A stretch of 64,000 nt of DNA from Kibdelosporangium aridum (GTDB lineage Bacteria > Actinomycetota > Actinomycetes > Mycobacteriales > Pseudonocardiaceae): contig NZ_FWXV01000001.1 in NCBI RefSeq assembly GCF_900176515.1, positions 1,832,699 through 1,896,698 of the forward strand. The letters are read 5' to 3'. Every line of letters begins with the position of its first letter. The stretch's first letter is position 1. Positions 20,547 to 30,621 of the stretch are shown in pieces. The notes under the pieces were generated by a model, which saw nothing but the letters and a program-made list of their open reading frames with translations, was not told the DNA's origin and ran no database searches. The position numbers and the translations under genes are program-made.

Positions 20547-20661
20547 GAGCCACGGTAGCGTGACGCTGTCAGTGATCGCCCGGTCAACGAAGGCGGCCGA
20601 TCGCTCCTCGCCCACTTCCCCTCAGGGCACTACGCCAGGGCCGCCCAGCGGCTGCTTTGTG

Positions 20662-21138
20662 TCAGCGGGCCTGGGATTCCGCGCGTCGCTCGTAACGCGA
20701 GCGTGCGATCTCATAGGCCGACGTCAGCAACTCCCGGACGGCCGCTTCGGTGCGCGGGCCCGGGTTCACCACGGCCAGCCAGCCGACGGTGCCGTACACC
20801 GGATGCGCGATCACGGTGTCCGCGGCGCTGGCGTCGCCCTCGATGCTGGCTGCGTCGCGTGGTGCGTGACCGGTCCATTGAACGAACGCGTCCTTACCGG
20901 CGAACATGTTCACCCGGAAGGTGTCCGGCCGATCAAGGCGTGACGACTCGTCGCCGGGATAGTTCTTGGTCACCACCGTCGCGAACGGCTGTGTCTTCGT
21001 CGGGGTGACGCCGTCTGGCGCGTAGTAGAAGAACGTGTCGCCCCAGCTCAGCTCCGGCGAGCCGTCGCCAGGCCCCGGCTTGAGCGTCAGCACACCGTCG
21101 AGTCCCGCCACGAAGCCAATGATCTCGTCCATCGTCAT
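20662..21138 (-). CDS. DUF6194-type protein
   Basis: This 158-residue soluble protein begins MTMDEIIGFVAGLDGV and contains the conserved stretches ELSWGDTFFYYAPDG, PFATVVTKNYPGDESS and FRVNMFAGKDAF that I associate with the uncharacterised DUF6194 family. These resemble MmcQ/YjbR-like nucleic-acid-binding folds in layout. ATG 21138 was taken; ATG 21150 is possible. It is divergent from the double-MerR regulator, which may control it. Function unknown. Confidence 0.75.
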   Translation of the reverse strand: MTMDEIIGFVAGLDGVLTLKPGPGDGSPELSWGDTFFYYAPDGVTPTKTQPFATVVTKNYPGDESSRLDRPDTFRVNMFAGKDAFVQWTGHAPRDAASIEGDASAADTVIAHPVYGTVGWLAVVNPGPRTEAAVRELLTSAYEIARSRYERRAESQAR

Positions 21139-21201
21139 GTGCTCTAGCATCAGCTTAAAGTGTTTGTGGAGACTTCCAGGCCGATACCAAGGGGATTCGG
21201 G

Positions 21202-21936
21202 GTGCAAAGTCTCAAATCGCATCGTACGGCCGATGTCGCGGGGCGGGCCGGGTATTCGGTTCAGCAGGTGCGCAATCTCGAACGTGACGGCGTGCTGCCG
21301 CCGGCGACCCGCACCGACACCGGATACCGGATCTACGGCGAGATCCACGTCCAGTCCGCGCTGGCCTACCGGGCTCTCGCGGCAGGTGCGGGCCCGATCG
21401 AGGCCAAGAAGATCGTCCGGGCCGTGCACCGATCCCCGGTCGCGCACGTGCTTGCCCTGCTGGACGCGGTGCACGCCCGGCTGGACACCGAGCGCACCGA
21501 GCTGCGGCTGGCCGAACAGGCCGCCGAGGCGATCTCCACCGAGCCGATCCAGGACGTGCGGGCGTCGGACTCGATGAGCGTTTCCGAACTCGCCGCGGCT
21601 CTTGGCGTACGTCCGTCGACCTTGCGGCACTGGGACGCGGAAGAACTTGTCGTCCCGGACCGGGATCCCGCGCGGGGAACACGTCGCTACACGCCGGCCC
21701 AGGTACGCGACGCCCGGATCGTGCACCAGCTGCGCGAAGCCGGATATCGCATCACGCCGTTGCGCGGCCTCATGCCGGATCTGCGGCACGGCCGTCGGCT
21801 CGAAGATGTCGCCGCCGCGTTGGCGGCCAGACACGACAGCATCACGACGCGCTCGAAGGCACTGCTGGATGCTGCCGCCGCGCTCAGCGCGGTGATCTCG
21901 CTCGCCGCAGCGGAGGACACACAACAAAACCGTTGA
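21202..21936 (+). CDS. Regulator with two MerR-type helix-turn-helix domains
   Basis: This 244-residue protein has one MerR-like domain near the N-terminus (RTADVAGRAGYSVQQVRNLE, then PATRTDTGYRIY) and a second after a helical linker (MSVSELAAALGVRPSTLRHW, then RGTRRYTPAQVRDARIV). Two DNA-binding domains on one chain suggest binding to a longer or asymmetric site. The GTG start at 21202 has the ribosome-binding site aagggg; GTG 21160 would add 14 residues. It is divergent from the DUF6194 gene. Confidence 0.8.
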   Translation: MQSLKSHRTADVAGRAGYSVQQVRNLERDGVLPPATRTDTGYRIYGEIHVQSALAYRALAAGAGPIEAKKIVRAVHRSPVAHVLALLDAVHARLDTERTELRLAEQAAEAISTEPIQDVRASDSMSVSELAAALGVRPSTLRHWDAEELVVPDRDPARGTRRYTPAQVRDARIVHQLREAGYRITPLRGLMPDLRHGRRLEDVAAALAARHDSITTRSKALLDAAAALSAVISLAAAEDTQQNR

Positions 21937-21940
21937 GCGG

Positions 21941-22585
21941 TCAGGGTTCCTGGTGTTTGCGGACCAGCAGGTGTGCCTGTTGGAACCGCTCGCCCTCCTG
22001 AGGCTCGCGCAGCAACCGCGCGACTTCGACGAAACCGGCCTGGCGCAACAGGTTCGCGAGACTGTCGGGTGACCATCGGTAGGCGAGCGTGACCTTGTGG
22101 TCGAACTCCTGCGGCAGCGCATCGTCGCCGGCGAAGAACCCGAGCAGCAGATGCCCGCCCGGCGCCAGCACCCGCTCGAACTCGGTGAACACGGCCGGCA
22201 CTTGCGCCGGTGGTGTGTGGATGACGGAGTACAGCGCGAGAATGCCACCGAGAACGCCGTCGGCGATGTCCAGAGCGGTCATCGAGCCCTCGTCGAACCG
22301 CAGGCCTGGATGAGCGTGGCGGGCGAGGGAGATCATCTCGGAGGACAGGTCGATGCCGAAGGTGACCGACCCGAGTGCGTGCATGTGCGCCGTCACGTGG
22401 CCAGGGCCGCACCCGATGTCCGCGACCGGTCCGGCACCGTGGGCCTGCACGAGTTCGGCGAACACGGCCAGCAGCGCGCGTTCCATCGGTTTGATCTTGA
22501 GCACGTCACCGAAAAGCTCGGCGTAGAGAGTCGCGACGGAGTCGTAGGCAGTCTTCGTGTCGTTCAGCACGGATGGTTCGGTCAC
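21941..22585 (-). CDS. SAM-dependent methyltransferase
   Basis: This 214-residue class I methyltransferase has motif I VADIGCGPGHVTAHM, motif II FGIDLSSEMI and post-motifs GSMTALD and VLAPGGHLLLGF. GTG 22585 (TEPSVLNDTKTAYD) gives the usual N-terminus; a GTG 7 codons earlier is also open. It is divergent from the rifampicin monooxygenase and shares its control region, so co-regulation is possible. The substrate is unknown. Confidence 0.85.
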   Translation of the reverse strand: MTEPSVLNDTKTAYDSVATLYAELFGDVLKIKPMERALLAVFAELVQAHGAGPVADIGCGPGHVTAHMHALGSVTFGIDLSSEMISLARHAHPGLRFDEGSMTALDIADGVLGGILALYSVIHTPPAQVPAVFTEFERVLAPGGHLLLGFFAGDDALPQEFDHKVTLAYRWSPDSLANLLRQAGFVEVARLLREPQEGERFQQAHLLVRKHQEP

Positions 22586-22638
22586 GGCGGAAACCCTAGT
22601 CCGCACGAAAACTGTTCCCCTCCCACTTCAACATATAG

Positions 22639-24147
<1,509 letters not shown>

Positions 24148-24151
24148 GCGC

Positions 24152-24187
24152 ACGGTGTGCGGCCCCGAACCTGGGGCCGCACACCGT
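24152..24187 (+). terminator. Strong terminator after rox
   Basis: A perfect 15-base-pair stem (24152-24166 with 24173-24187) and a 6-base loop (gaacct) start 5 bases after the rox stop codon. No U-tract follows, as usual in this GC range. Confidence 0.9.
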
Positions 24188-24242
24188 CGGTCGTTGTCGC
24201 CGGAAAAGTTTCAACCGGCGGTTCAACGATACGGTCGAAGCC

Positions 24243-24797
24243 GTGGCCGATGACCCCCTCACGATCGAGCTCAGCATGGCTGAACTGCGCGAAATCGCGG
24301 GCTACGCTGTGGCCTGCGCGCAGCCCGCCCTGGCGATCTTCGAACGGGCCCGCCCGCACGATCCACGCCCACGAGCCGCGATCGACGCCGCCCAGGCATT
24401 CGCGGACGGAGCCAAGCGCACCAAAGTGATCCGCGACCACGCATGGGCGGCGCACCGGGCATATCAAGAAGCCCGCGATGCCGGACAGGCGGCGGCCAGC
24501 GACGTCGCACGCGCGGCCGTCGCCGCAGCCAGTGCGGCGTTCCTGCACCCCTTGGCGAAAGCGACCCAGGTCCTGCACATCCTCGGCCCAGCCGCCCACG
24601 CCGCCCGGGCATTCGAGCTCGACGCCGGCGACGACCATGAGGTGGGCGCCGCCTACATCGAGAAGTCGCGCGCTCTGGCCGGTCCTGTCGTGATCAGTGT
24701 CCTGGTGCGGTACCCGCTTGCCCCGGGTGGGCGTGGCCGTGTCGGAGAGTTGGTGCGGGAATTGGACGCATCGTTGCGTCGTCCGCTGAGCCACTAG
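24243..24797 (+). CDS. Putative immunity protein (Imm-type, helical)
   Basis: This 184-residue, almost entirely alpha-helical and Ala-rich protein begins DDPLTIELSMAELREI and contains FERARPHDPRPRAAIDAAQA, HAWAAHRAYQEARDAG and FLHPLAKATQVLHILG, the pattern of proteins annotated in actinobacteria as putative immunity protein. GTG 24243 lies 7 bases after TACGGT, suiting a leaderless mRNA. No toxin with a secretion leader is next to it, so it is an orphan in this window. Its real function is untested. Confidence 0.65.
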   Translation: MADDPLTIELSMAELREIAGYAVACAQPALAIFERARPHDPRPRAAIDAAQAFADGAKRTKVIRDHAWAAHRAYQEARDAGQAAASDVARAAVAAASAAFLHPLAKATQVLHILGPAAHAARAFELDAGDDHEVGAAYIEKSRALAGPVVISVLVRYPLAPGGRGRVGELVRELDASLRRPLSH

Positions 24798-24949
24798 AAC
24801 GACCCGGATCGCCTTCCCAAGCCCTCACGTCCGGCCCCGGAGATACCGGCGAATTTCGTCACGGTGACGACCTCCTGGTTCTTCCAGGCCCACAGAGCCG
24901 CCACAGAACCACCCTCGCGCGCTACCTCGGAGTTCCAGGCGGACACACC

Positions 24950-25009
24950 GTGATAACAGTCATTATCACTGAACTATCCGTTCTGCCTAGTTAAGCGTAT
25001 TTGATACGC
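24950..25009. promoter_or_regulatory. Two perfect palindromes upstream of the coiled-coil gene
   Basis: GTGATAA-cagtca-TTATCAC (24950-24969) and GCGTAT-ttg-ATACGC (24995-25009) lie in an AT-rich patch that contrasts with the GC-rich flanks. A related half-site (AAGCGTATGCGTA) follows at about 25020-25032, next to the start codon. This is the layout of an autoregulated DNA-binding protein, or of a partition or iteron-like site. Confidence 0.65.
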
Positions 25010-25025
25010 GATACCACTAAAGCGT

Positions 25026-26081
25026 ATGCGTAAGCTAATGAGATATGCTGGTCAAGTGGAAGATGAGGCGGCCGAAACCGCGACATGCGCACTGGACGGA
25101 TGCGACAACCCCTTGCCCCCACCGGCGCGCGACGAGCGGGGACGTCTGAAAGGCGGCAAGCCGACCCGCTACTGCGGAAAGGCCCACGCGGACGAAGCCT
25201 CACGACGGCGGCGGGCGCTGGAGTCAGTCGGCGTCGACGAGCCGCTGCATGTGCTGCGGGAACTGGGTGGGCAGACCCGCGATGCGATGGACGCGGCGCT
25301 GCGGGAACTGGCGGAGATCCGGCGCCGCTGGGACGAGATCGACGCCGGTGCCGTGGCGCGTTCGGCGAAGGACAGGGCCGAGACCGCCGAGGCGCTGCTG
25401 AAGGTCGAGCAGGCGCGCCGAGAACTGGACGATGCTGTGCGGGTTCGTGCGGAGGCGCTGTCGGCGGCGGCGAAGGACCAGCAACGCCGTAAAGCCGCCG
25501 AAGAGGCCGCCGAGCAGGCCATTCACGAGGCCGAGCAGGTCAAGAAAGCCGCGTGGGCGCAGACCGCCGAGCACGAACGTGCCCGCGGCCAGGCCGAGAC
25601 CCGTGCCGCCGCGGCCGAACAAGCCCAGCTCGACGCGGTCACCCGGCTTGAGGCGACGCGGCGTGAACTGCGGGAGCTGACCGAGCGGCACCAGGAGACC
25701 CAGCAGGCGCTGGCCCAAGCGTTCTCGGCCGCCGACCGGGCGGAGGCCGCCAAGACCCTCGCCGAAACCAAGATCGCCAGCGCCGAGGAACGGGCGCGCC
25801 TGGCTGGCGAGGCCGCGCGGCTGGCCGAGCTGAGCGCGCAACGCGCACTGGAAGACCTGGCTCAAGCGCGTAAGGAGACCGAGGCCGCGCGCAACGCTCA
25901 AGCCAGCTCGGCGAACGAATCGGCGCAGGCGCTGGCGCGGTACAACACCGCCGCCCAGCAGCTTGCCGGGCATGAGGTGACCATCCGCGAGCTGACCCGG
26001 CAACTGCACGATGCCCGCGAGCGCGAACGGGTGCTACTGGAGAACGTTGTCGCGCACGGCAAGCAGGTCGAGGGCGGCTGA
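25026..26081 (+). CDS. Long coiled-coil protein with N-terminal Cys/His motif (KfrA-like)
   Basis: This 351-residue protein has residues about 20-55 with a possible zinc site (CALDGCDN and YCGKAHADEASRRRR), then an almost unbroken heptad coiled coil from about residue 75 to 345, rich in Ala, Glu, Arg and Gln. This layout resembles KfrA-type plasmid proteins, which bind operators with the N-terminus and dimerise through a long coil. Starts at ATG 25026, ATG 25038 or GTG 25056 are possible; the last lies after TATGCT at leaderless spacing. It converges on the XRE gene with a 48-base overlap. No partition or replication genes are nearby. Confidence 0.75.
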   Translation: MRKLMRYAGQVEDEAAETATCALDGCDNPLPPPARDERGRLKGGKPTRYCGKAHADEASRRRRALESVGVDEPLHVLRELGGQTRDAMDAALRELAEIRRRWDEIDAGAVARSAKDRAETAEALLKVEQARRELDDAVRVRAEALSAAAKDQQRRKAAEEAAEQAIHEAEQVKKAAWAQTAEHERARGQAETRAAAAEQAQLDAVTRLEATRRELRELTERHQETQQALAQAFSAADRAEAAKTLAETKIASAEERARLAGEAARLAELSAQRALEDLAQARKETEAARNAQASSANESAQALARYNTAAQQLAGHEVTIRELTRQLHDARERERVLLENVVAHGKQVEGG

Positions 26082-26846
26082 CGACGACTCGTCCGCGGGC
26101 AGGTAGACGACCAGCCGCTGCTCGTCGGCGTCCGGCAGCATCAACGTCTCGAACGCCAGCCGCACGTCACCTGCTCGCGGATGCCGCCACCGCTCGACTC
26201 CGGTGCGGCTGGCCAGCTTCGCGGACGACTCGTAGCGGCGGTGAAACTCCGCGCCGCCCGCCACCCGCAACTCCTCGGCCATGAACGCCGCGTAGCTGTC
26301 GCCCAGCGACGCGGCGGCCCGCAACTCCGCCGCCCACTCGTCGGCCACCTGGTCCCAGTCGGGAAACACCTCGCGAGCGCGCGGGTCGGTGAACACGAAC
26401 CACGCGAGGTTCTCCGGCACCGGATCCATCAGCCGCCCGTAGGTCGAGGTGTACGCGAGCACGTCGCCGACCTGGTTGGTCACCAGCGCCGGGGTCGGTT
26501 CCAGCCGTGCCAGCACCGCGGTCACCGTCGGGCGTACCGAGCGCGCCGGGGCTGCGGTGCCTTGGCATACGCCGCCGGTCGTGGCCTTGAGCAGGCGGTG
26601 CAGGTACACGCGTTCGTCCACGGTCAGGCTCAGCGCGTCGGCCAGTGCCCCGAGGATCTCGGTCGACGGGTTACGGTCGCGTCCCTGTTCCAGGCGCGTG
26701 AGGTACTCGACGCTGATGCCCGCCAGTGTCGCCAGCTCCGCGCGCCGCAATCCGGGTGTGCGGCGGCGCGGTCCTTGCGGCAGGCCCGCGTCCGACGGTG
26801 CGATCGACTCGCGCCGTGCCCGCAAGAACGCCCCCAGTTCGTTCAT
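26034..26846 (-). CDS. XRE-family regulator with MmyB-like ligand-binding domain
   Basis: This 270-residue regulator has an N-terminal helix-turn-helix (LGAFLRARRESI, then TPGLRRAELATLAGISVEYLTRLEQGRD), a conserved hallmark of this actinobacterial group, and a C-terminal MmyB-like PAS-fold domain (TPALVTNQVGDVLAYT, FVFTDPRAREVFPDW) that can bind a fatty acid or similar ligand. ATG 26846 was chosen over a longer start. It is divergent from the aldo-keto reductase, a very common pairing, and probably represses it. Confidence 0.92.
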   Translation of the reverse strand: MNELGAFLRARRESIAPSDAGLPQGPRRRTPGLRRAELATLAGISVEYLTRLEQGRDRNPSTEILGALADALSLTVDERVYLHRLLKATTGGVCQGTAAPARSVRPTVTAVLARLEPTPALVTNQVGDVLAYTSTYGRLMDPVPENLAWFVFTDPRAREVFPDWDQVADEWAAELRAAASLGDSYAAFMAEELRVAGGAEFHRRYESSAKLASRTGVERWRHPRAGDVRLAFETLMLPDADEQRLVVYLPADESSSAALDLLAVRDNVLQ

Positions 26847-26930
26847 GACCTGCAGTGTATTGCCTAGCCCCCTGGGGACCACCCTTGTCACGGCCTCCCT
26901 GCCTGACCGTCAGACCGGCACGCTGGGCGC

Positions 26931-27935
26931 ATGCGTTACCGACTATTGGGCCGGACCGGGCTGCGGGTGTCCGAGGTGTTCTTTGGCGCCATGACCTTCT
27001 ACGAGCGCGGCGCCGGGGAGCCGGAGTTCCGCGCGATGCTCGACGCGTACGCCGACGGGGGCGGCAACGTCATCGACACGGCCTCGGCGTACGGCGAGAG
27101 CGAGGCGATCCTCGGCGAGCTGCTGGGAAAGCGCCGTGACAGCTTCGTACTGGCGACGAAGTACACGCTCTCGCGTGACCAGGACGACCCGAACGCGGCG
27201 GGCAACCACCGCAAGAACATGATCCTCACCCTTGAGCAGAGCCTGCGGCGGCTGCGCACCGACTACATCGACCTGTACTGGGTGCACAGCTGGGACCGGC
27301 ACACGCCGATCGAGGAGACCTTGCGCGCGCTGGACGACGCCGTGCGGGCGGGCAAGATCCGCTACGTCGGCATCTCCAACGCGCCCGCGTGGCTGGTCAG
27401 CCGCGCCAACACCCTCGCCGAGTGGCGTGGCTGGACGGCGTTCACGGGTCTGCAGGTGCAGTACAACCTTCTGCAGCGCGACATCGAGCGCGAACTGCTG
27501 CCGATGGCCGAGGCGCTGGGCATCACGGTCGCGGCCTGGGCGCCGCTGGCGCGTGGCGTGTTGGCGGGCAAGCTCACCGGGTCCGGCGCTGCCGGGTCGG
27601 ACGCGCGGATCGACACCAGCACCGCCACACTCCGCGAGCACACCGTCGCGCAAGCCGTTCAGGAAGTCGCCGACGAGCTGGGTGCTTCACCGGCGCAGGT
27701 CGCACTGGCGTGGCTGTGGCACAAGTCGCCGCTCGTGCATCCGATCATCGGCGCCACCAGCGTCGCCCAGGTCAAGGACAACCTGGGGGCAACGAACGTG
27801 GATCTGTCCGACGAGTTGATGCGCAGGCTGGAAGCGGGTACCGACTTCAAAAGGGGCTACCCGTACGACTTCCTCGCCGAGTGTGAGGACCATCCGGGCG
27901 TCTACGGCACGAAACGGGTCACGGCCAGGCCTTGA
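26931..27935 (+). CDS. Aldo/keto reductase
   Basis: This 334-residue NADPH-dependent TIM-barrel oxidoreductase has the catalytic set D-Y-K-H: Asp/Tyr in VIDTASAYGES, Lys in VLATKYTL and His in YWVHSWD. The NADP-binding end (PIIGATSVAQVKDNLGA) is also present. It resembles the YajO/GSP69-like AKRs that reduce aldehydes and ketones. It is divergent from its likely XRE/MmyB regulator. Confidence 0.92.
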   Translation: MRYRLLGRTGLRVSEVFFGAMTFYERGAGEPEFRAMLDAYADGGGNVIDTASAYGESEAILGELLGKRRDSFVLATKYTLSRDQDDPNAAGNHRKNMILTLEQSLRRLRTDYIDLYWVHSWDRHTPIEETLRALDDAVRAGKIRYVGISNAPAWLVSRANTLAEWRGWTAFTGLQVQYNLLQRDIERELLPMAEALGITVAAWAPLARGVLAGKLTGSGAAGSDARIDTSTATLREHTVAQAVQEVADELGASPAQVALAWLWHKSPLVHPIIGATSVAQVKDNLGATNVDLSDELMRRLEAGTDFKRGYPYDFLAECEDHPGVYGTKRVTARP

Positions 27936-28482
27936 GCACCGCGTCCAGCGCGTCGAGGGTGCGTGACCAGGACGCGTCCACTTCCCTGGGGGTGTGGTGG
28001 AACGCGCCCGCGGTTTCCAGGCTGACATACCCGTGGAATGTGCTGTGCAGCATGCGGATCGCGTCGGTCTGGTCGGGCTCGTCCAGTCCGTAGCCACGCA
28101 GGATCGCGCGGGTCATGTCGGAGTGTTTGCGGGCCGCGCTGGCGTGCAGTGCCTCAGGGCGCAACTGCATCTGCGCGGCGGCGTACCGGCCGGGATGCGT
28201 CTTGGCGTAGGTGCGGTAGGCGTTGGCGAACGCCACCAGCGCGTCCTTGCCCGCCCGGCCGGCCAGCGCCTCGCCGACCCGGTCGGCCATCTCGGCCAGC
28301 GCGTGCATCGCGACGCGTTCCCGCAGGTCCTGGGCGTTCTTCACGTGCGAGTAGAGGCTGGCGTCCTTTACGCCGAACCGCCGCGCGAGCGCGGAGATGG
28401 TCACGTTGTCGAAGCCGACCTCGTCGGCCATCTCCGCGGCCGCGTCGACCAGACGCTGCGCGGTCAGTCCCGCTCGTGCCAT
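27919..28482 (-). CDS. TetR-family regulator (WHG-type C-terminus)
   Basis: This 187-residue repressor has the TetR helix-turn-helix (MADEVGFDNVTISALARRFGVKDASLYSHV) and a C-terminal effector domain with HSTFHGYVSLETAGAF, as in the WHG group. It overlaps the aldo-keto reductase end by 17 bases. It is divergent from the FBP-domain gene and the large inverted repeat between them is its probable operator. Confidence 0.9.
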   Translation of the reverse strand: MARAGLTAQRLVDAAAEMADEVGFDNVTISALARRFGVKDASLYSHVKNAQDLRERVAMHALAEMADRVGEALAGRAGKDALVAFANAYRTYAKTHPGRYAAAQMQLRPEALHASAARKHSDMTRAILRGYGLDEPDQTDAIRMLHSTFHGYVSLETAGAFHHTPREVDASWSRTLDALDAVLKAWP

Positions 28483-28493
28483 TCATCACCCTT

Positions 28494-28547
28494 CCTAGAG
28501 GCCTTAATTATTTGCCTAATGCCTCTAGGAAATCTACCGTCGCAGTC
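28494..28547. promoter_or_regulatory. TetR operator overlapping a leaderless promoter
   Basis: CCTAGAGGC (28494-28502) and GCCTCTAGG (28521-28529) form a perfect 9-base-arm inverted repeat between the TetR and FBP genes. On the plus strand TTGCCT (28512-28517), a 17-base spacer and TACCGT (28535-28540) make a promoter whose start point would be the ATG at 28548, so the FBP mRNA is probably leaderless and repressible. Confidence 0.65.
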
Positions 28548-29036
28548 ATGAGACCCGTCACCGAGAGCGAGATCCGCGCGTCGTTCGTCAACTGCACCAA
28601 GGGCGAGACCAAGCGGATGACCGTGCCCCGTGACCTGGCCGGCAAGCCGTGGGACGACCTGGACTTCTTCGGTTGGCAGGATCCCGCGTCCCCGGAACGC
28701 GCCTACCTCGTCGCCCCGGACGGCGATGGCCTCGTCGGGATCGCGCTGCGGCGTGCGGCGCAGACCGGCGGTCAGACCCGTCGCACGATGTGCTCGCTGT
28801 GCCTGACCACGCACGACGGCGTGGCGCTGATGACCGCGCGTAAGGCGGGCAAGAGCGGCCAGAACGGCAACTCGGCTGGCGCGTACATGTGCTCCGACCT
28901 GGCGTGTTCGCTGTACATGCGTGGCAAGAAGGACGCCGGTCCCGGTGCGCGGCTGCAGGAGTCGCTGACCTTGGACATGCAGGTCGAGCGCACCATGACG
29001 AACCTGGCTGGGTTTCTCGCGAAGGTCAGAGCCTGA
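28548..29036 (+). CDS. FBP-domain (FusB-like treble-clef) protein
   Basis: This 162-residue protein matches the FBP C-terminal treble-clef family. The N-terminal part has VNCTKGETKRMTVP, and the zinc site is built from MCSLCLTTHDG and MCSDLACSLYMRG. Relatives include the FusB/FusC proteins that bind elongation factor G and rescue it from fusidic acid. The actinobacterial versions are uncharacterised. It is TetR-controlled, which fits an inducible ribosome-protection or stress role, but this is inference. Confidence 0.8.
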   Translation: MRPVTESEIRASFVNCTKGETKRMTVPRDLAGKPWDDLDFFGWQDPASPERAYLVAPDGDGLVGIALRRAAQTGGQTRRTMCSLCLTTHDGVALMTARKAGKSGQNGNSAGAYMCSDLACSLYMRGKKDAGPGARLQESLTLDMQVERTMTNLAGFLAKVRA

Positions 29037-29039
29037 TGA

Positions 29040-29771
29040 TCACGCCTGGCCGGTGCACGCGAGGAACACGTACTCCAGGCCGGGCCGGTCGGGTGCGTCG
29101 CGCACGTCGGTGACGGTGTAGCCGTGCGCGACGAGGTCGGCTTCGATCTCGTCGCGTTCCCGGAACCGCAATGTGGAGTCCGAGGTCAGCGTCTGACCAT
29201 CCGACTGGAACACGTATGTCCAGCGGAACGTCACCAGCGGCAGGCTGACGTCGATCAGCTCGACCCAGTTCTCGACCGTGCCGAGGCCGTCGATGTGGCT
29301 GACCCGATGCGAGGCGGCACGGTTCCACTCCAACCACGCCTGCCGCGCGGGAACCCGCGTTTCGAACACGAGGTGCCCGCCGGGCCGCAGCGCGCGGTGG
29401 GCACCCCACAACGTGCCCGCCCACGCCGCAGGATCCACGATGGCTTGCGCGACATTCGCCGTCATGGTCGCCAGATCCACCTGCATCGCGGGCAGATCAC
29501 TCGCGTCACCGTGGATCCAGCGAACACGTGCCGCGCCCGGCTTCGCCTTGGCGACCGCCAGGGAAGCACCGGCCGGGTCGACCCCGGTCACCTCGATGCC
29601 GCGCTCGGCCAGCATCAACGCGAAAGTGCCTGTGCCACAACCAATATCCAGCACCCGGGTCGCGCCGAGCTCGGTGGTGATGGCCAGATAGGTGTCGAGG
29701 TCGGACCGGTCGCCGTCGAGCGGGTCGTAGATCGCCGCCAGCCGCGGGTGTTCGAATAACGCGTCAGCCAC
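29040..29771 (-). CDS. SAM-dependent methyltransferase
   Basis: This 243-residue class I methyltransferase has motif I VLDIGCGTGTFALMLAE, motif II VTGVDPAGASL, and LRPGGHLVFET. The GTG start at 29771 overlaps the 3' end of the BtrH-like gene by 8 bases, so it is translationally coupled as the third gene of the MerR operon. The family includes small-molecule methyltransferases; the substrate is unknown. Confidence 0.8.
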   Translation of the reverse strand: MADALFEHPRLAAIYDPLDGDRSDLDTYLAITTELGATRVLDIGCGTGTFALMLAERGIEVTGVDPAGASLAVAKAKPGAARVRWIHGDASDLPAMQVDLATMTANVAQAIVDPAAWAGTLWGAHRALRPGGHLVFETRVPARQAWLEWNRAASHRVSHIDGLGTVENWVELIDVSLPLVTFRWTYVFQSDGQTLTSDSTLRFRERDEIEADLVAHGYTVTDVRDAPDRPGLEYVFLACTGQA

Positions 29772-30621
29772 CCGACGCAACGTACTGAGCCTGCAGTGCC
29801 TCGCGCAGCTGGTTATACGTCGGCGCGAGGCGACGAAGACCGTCGAGCACCGCCGGGTCGTTCCCGGTGACCAGCGGATACTGCAGGCTGCCGACCAACC
29901 GGGCCTGAATGTCGGCGATCTCGGCGGCCTGCGCGAAACCCAGCATCCGCAAGCTCAGTGCGGCGTCGGCCAGCCTGCGCGCGCCGAGCCGGATGCCGAA
30001 CACCGCCAACAGGGAACGCGCGTCAGGTGTGAGGACCTGAGACGCCATGCTGCGCACGGCCTCCGTTGCGCCGTCGAGCCAACGGATCGCTTGCGGTATC
30101 GACGCGGCCAGAGCGTCCACTTCGGACACCACCCGATCGCGCACGAACGCCGACCGCGTCACGAACGGCTCATCGCAGTATGTGACGGCTTTCCCTTCCC
30201 ACGCCGCGACAAACCCCGCCACAGGCAGGGTCGCGTACGGATGACCGTGCGGATCATGCAGCACCACAATGTCCTCGGTGGCCTCCAGCAGCAGCACGTA
30301 ATGATCACCGCCACCCGCGGTCTGGTACGACAGCAACTCCATGTCCACCGGCCCGACCATGACCGGCCCGGTCACGGCACGAAGCCGGGCAAGCGGGTCT
30401 CCCCCGGTCTCACGGCGGCACGACCAGCCCAGCAGCGACAGCGCGGCGTCCACGCCGATCTCCGGATGCCAGCCGCACGGGTCGAAGTACGGCTGGGTCC
30501 CTTCGATCTGGGCACCGAACGGCGAACCGGTCAGCGTCTCGATCACCGCGGGCGTGGCACCGGTGAGCATCGCCAGGCAGTTGGCGTAGCAGTACGGGCC
30601 AGAACCGATGTACCTGGTCAC
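29764..30621 (-). CDS. BtrH-like/C39-peptidase-fold protein
   Basis: This 285-residue protein has an N-terminal papain-like segment with the motif GPYCYANCLAML carrying the candidate catalytic Cys, a later HYVLLLEATED with the candidate His, and VLHDPHGHPY with an Asp. This is the N-terminal domain of BtrH (butirosin acyl transfer) and of C39-like proteins. BtrH moves an acyl chain from a carrier protein to an aminoglycoside. A helical C-terminal part follows. GTG 30621 overlaps the MerR stop as GTGA. No carrier protein is nearby. Confidence 0.75.
   Translation of the reverse strand: MTRYIGSGPYCYANCLAMLTGATPAVIETLTGSPFGAQIEGTQPYFDPCGWHPEIGVDAALSLLGWSCRRETGGDPLARLRAVTGPVMVGPVDMELLSYQTAGGGDHYVLLLEATEDIVVLHDPHGHPYATLPVAGFVAAWEGKAVTYCDEPFVTRSAFVRDRVVSEVDALAASIPQAIRWLDGATEAVRSMASQVLTPDARSLLAVFGIRLGARRLADAALSLRMLGFAQAAEIADIQARLVGSLQYPLVTGNDPAVLDGLRRLAPTYNQLREALQAQYVASGG

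Noticed and set aside
20662..22248. 528-codon minus-strand frame joining DUF6194 to upstream sequence
   Set aside because: The upstream part is a shadow of the MerR and methyltransferase genes; only the last 158 codons match a protein family.
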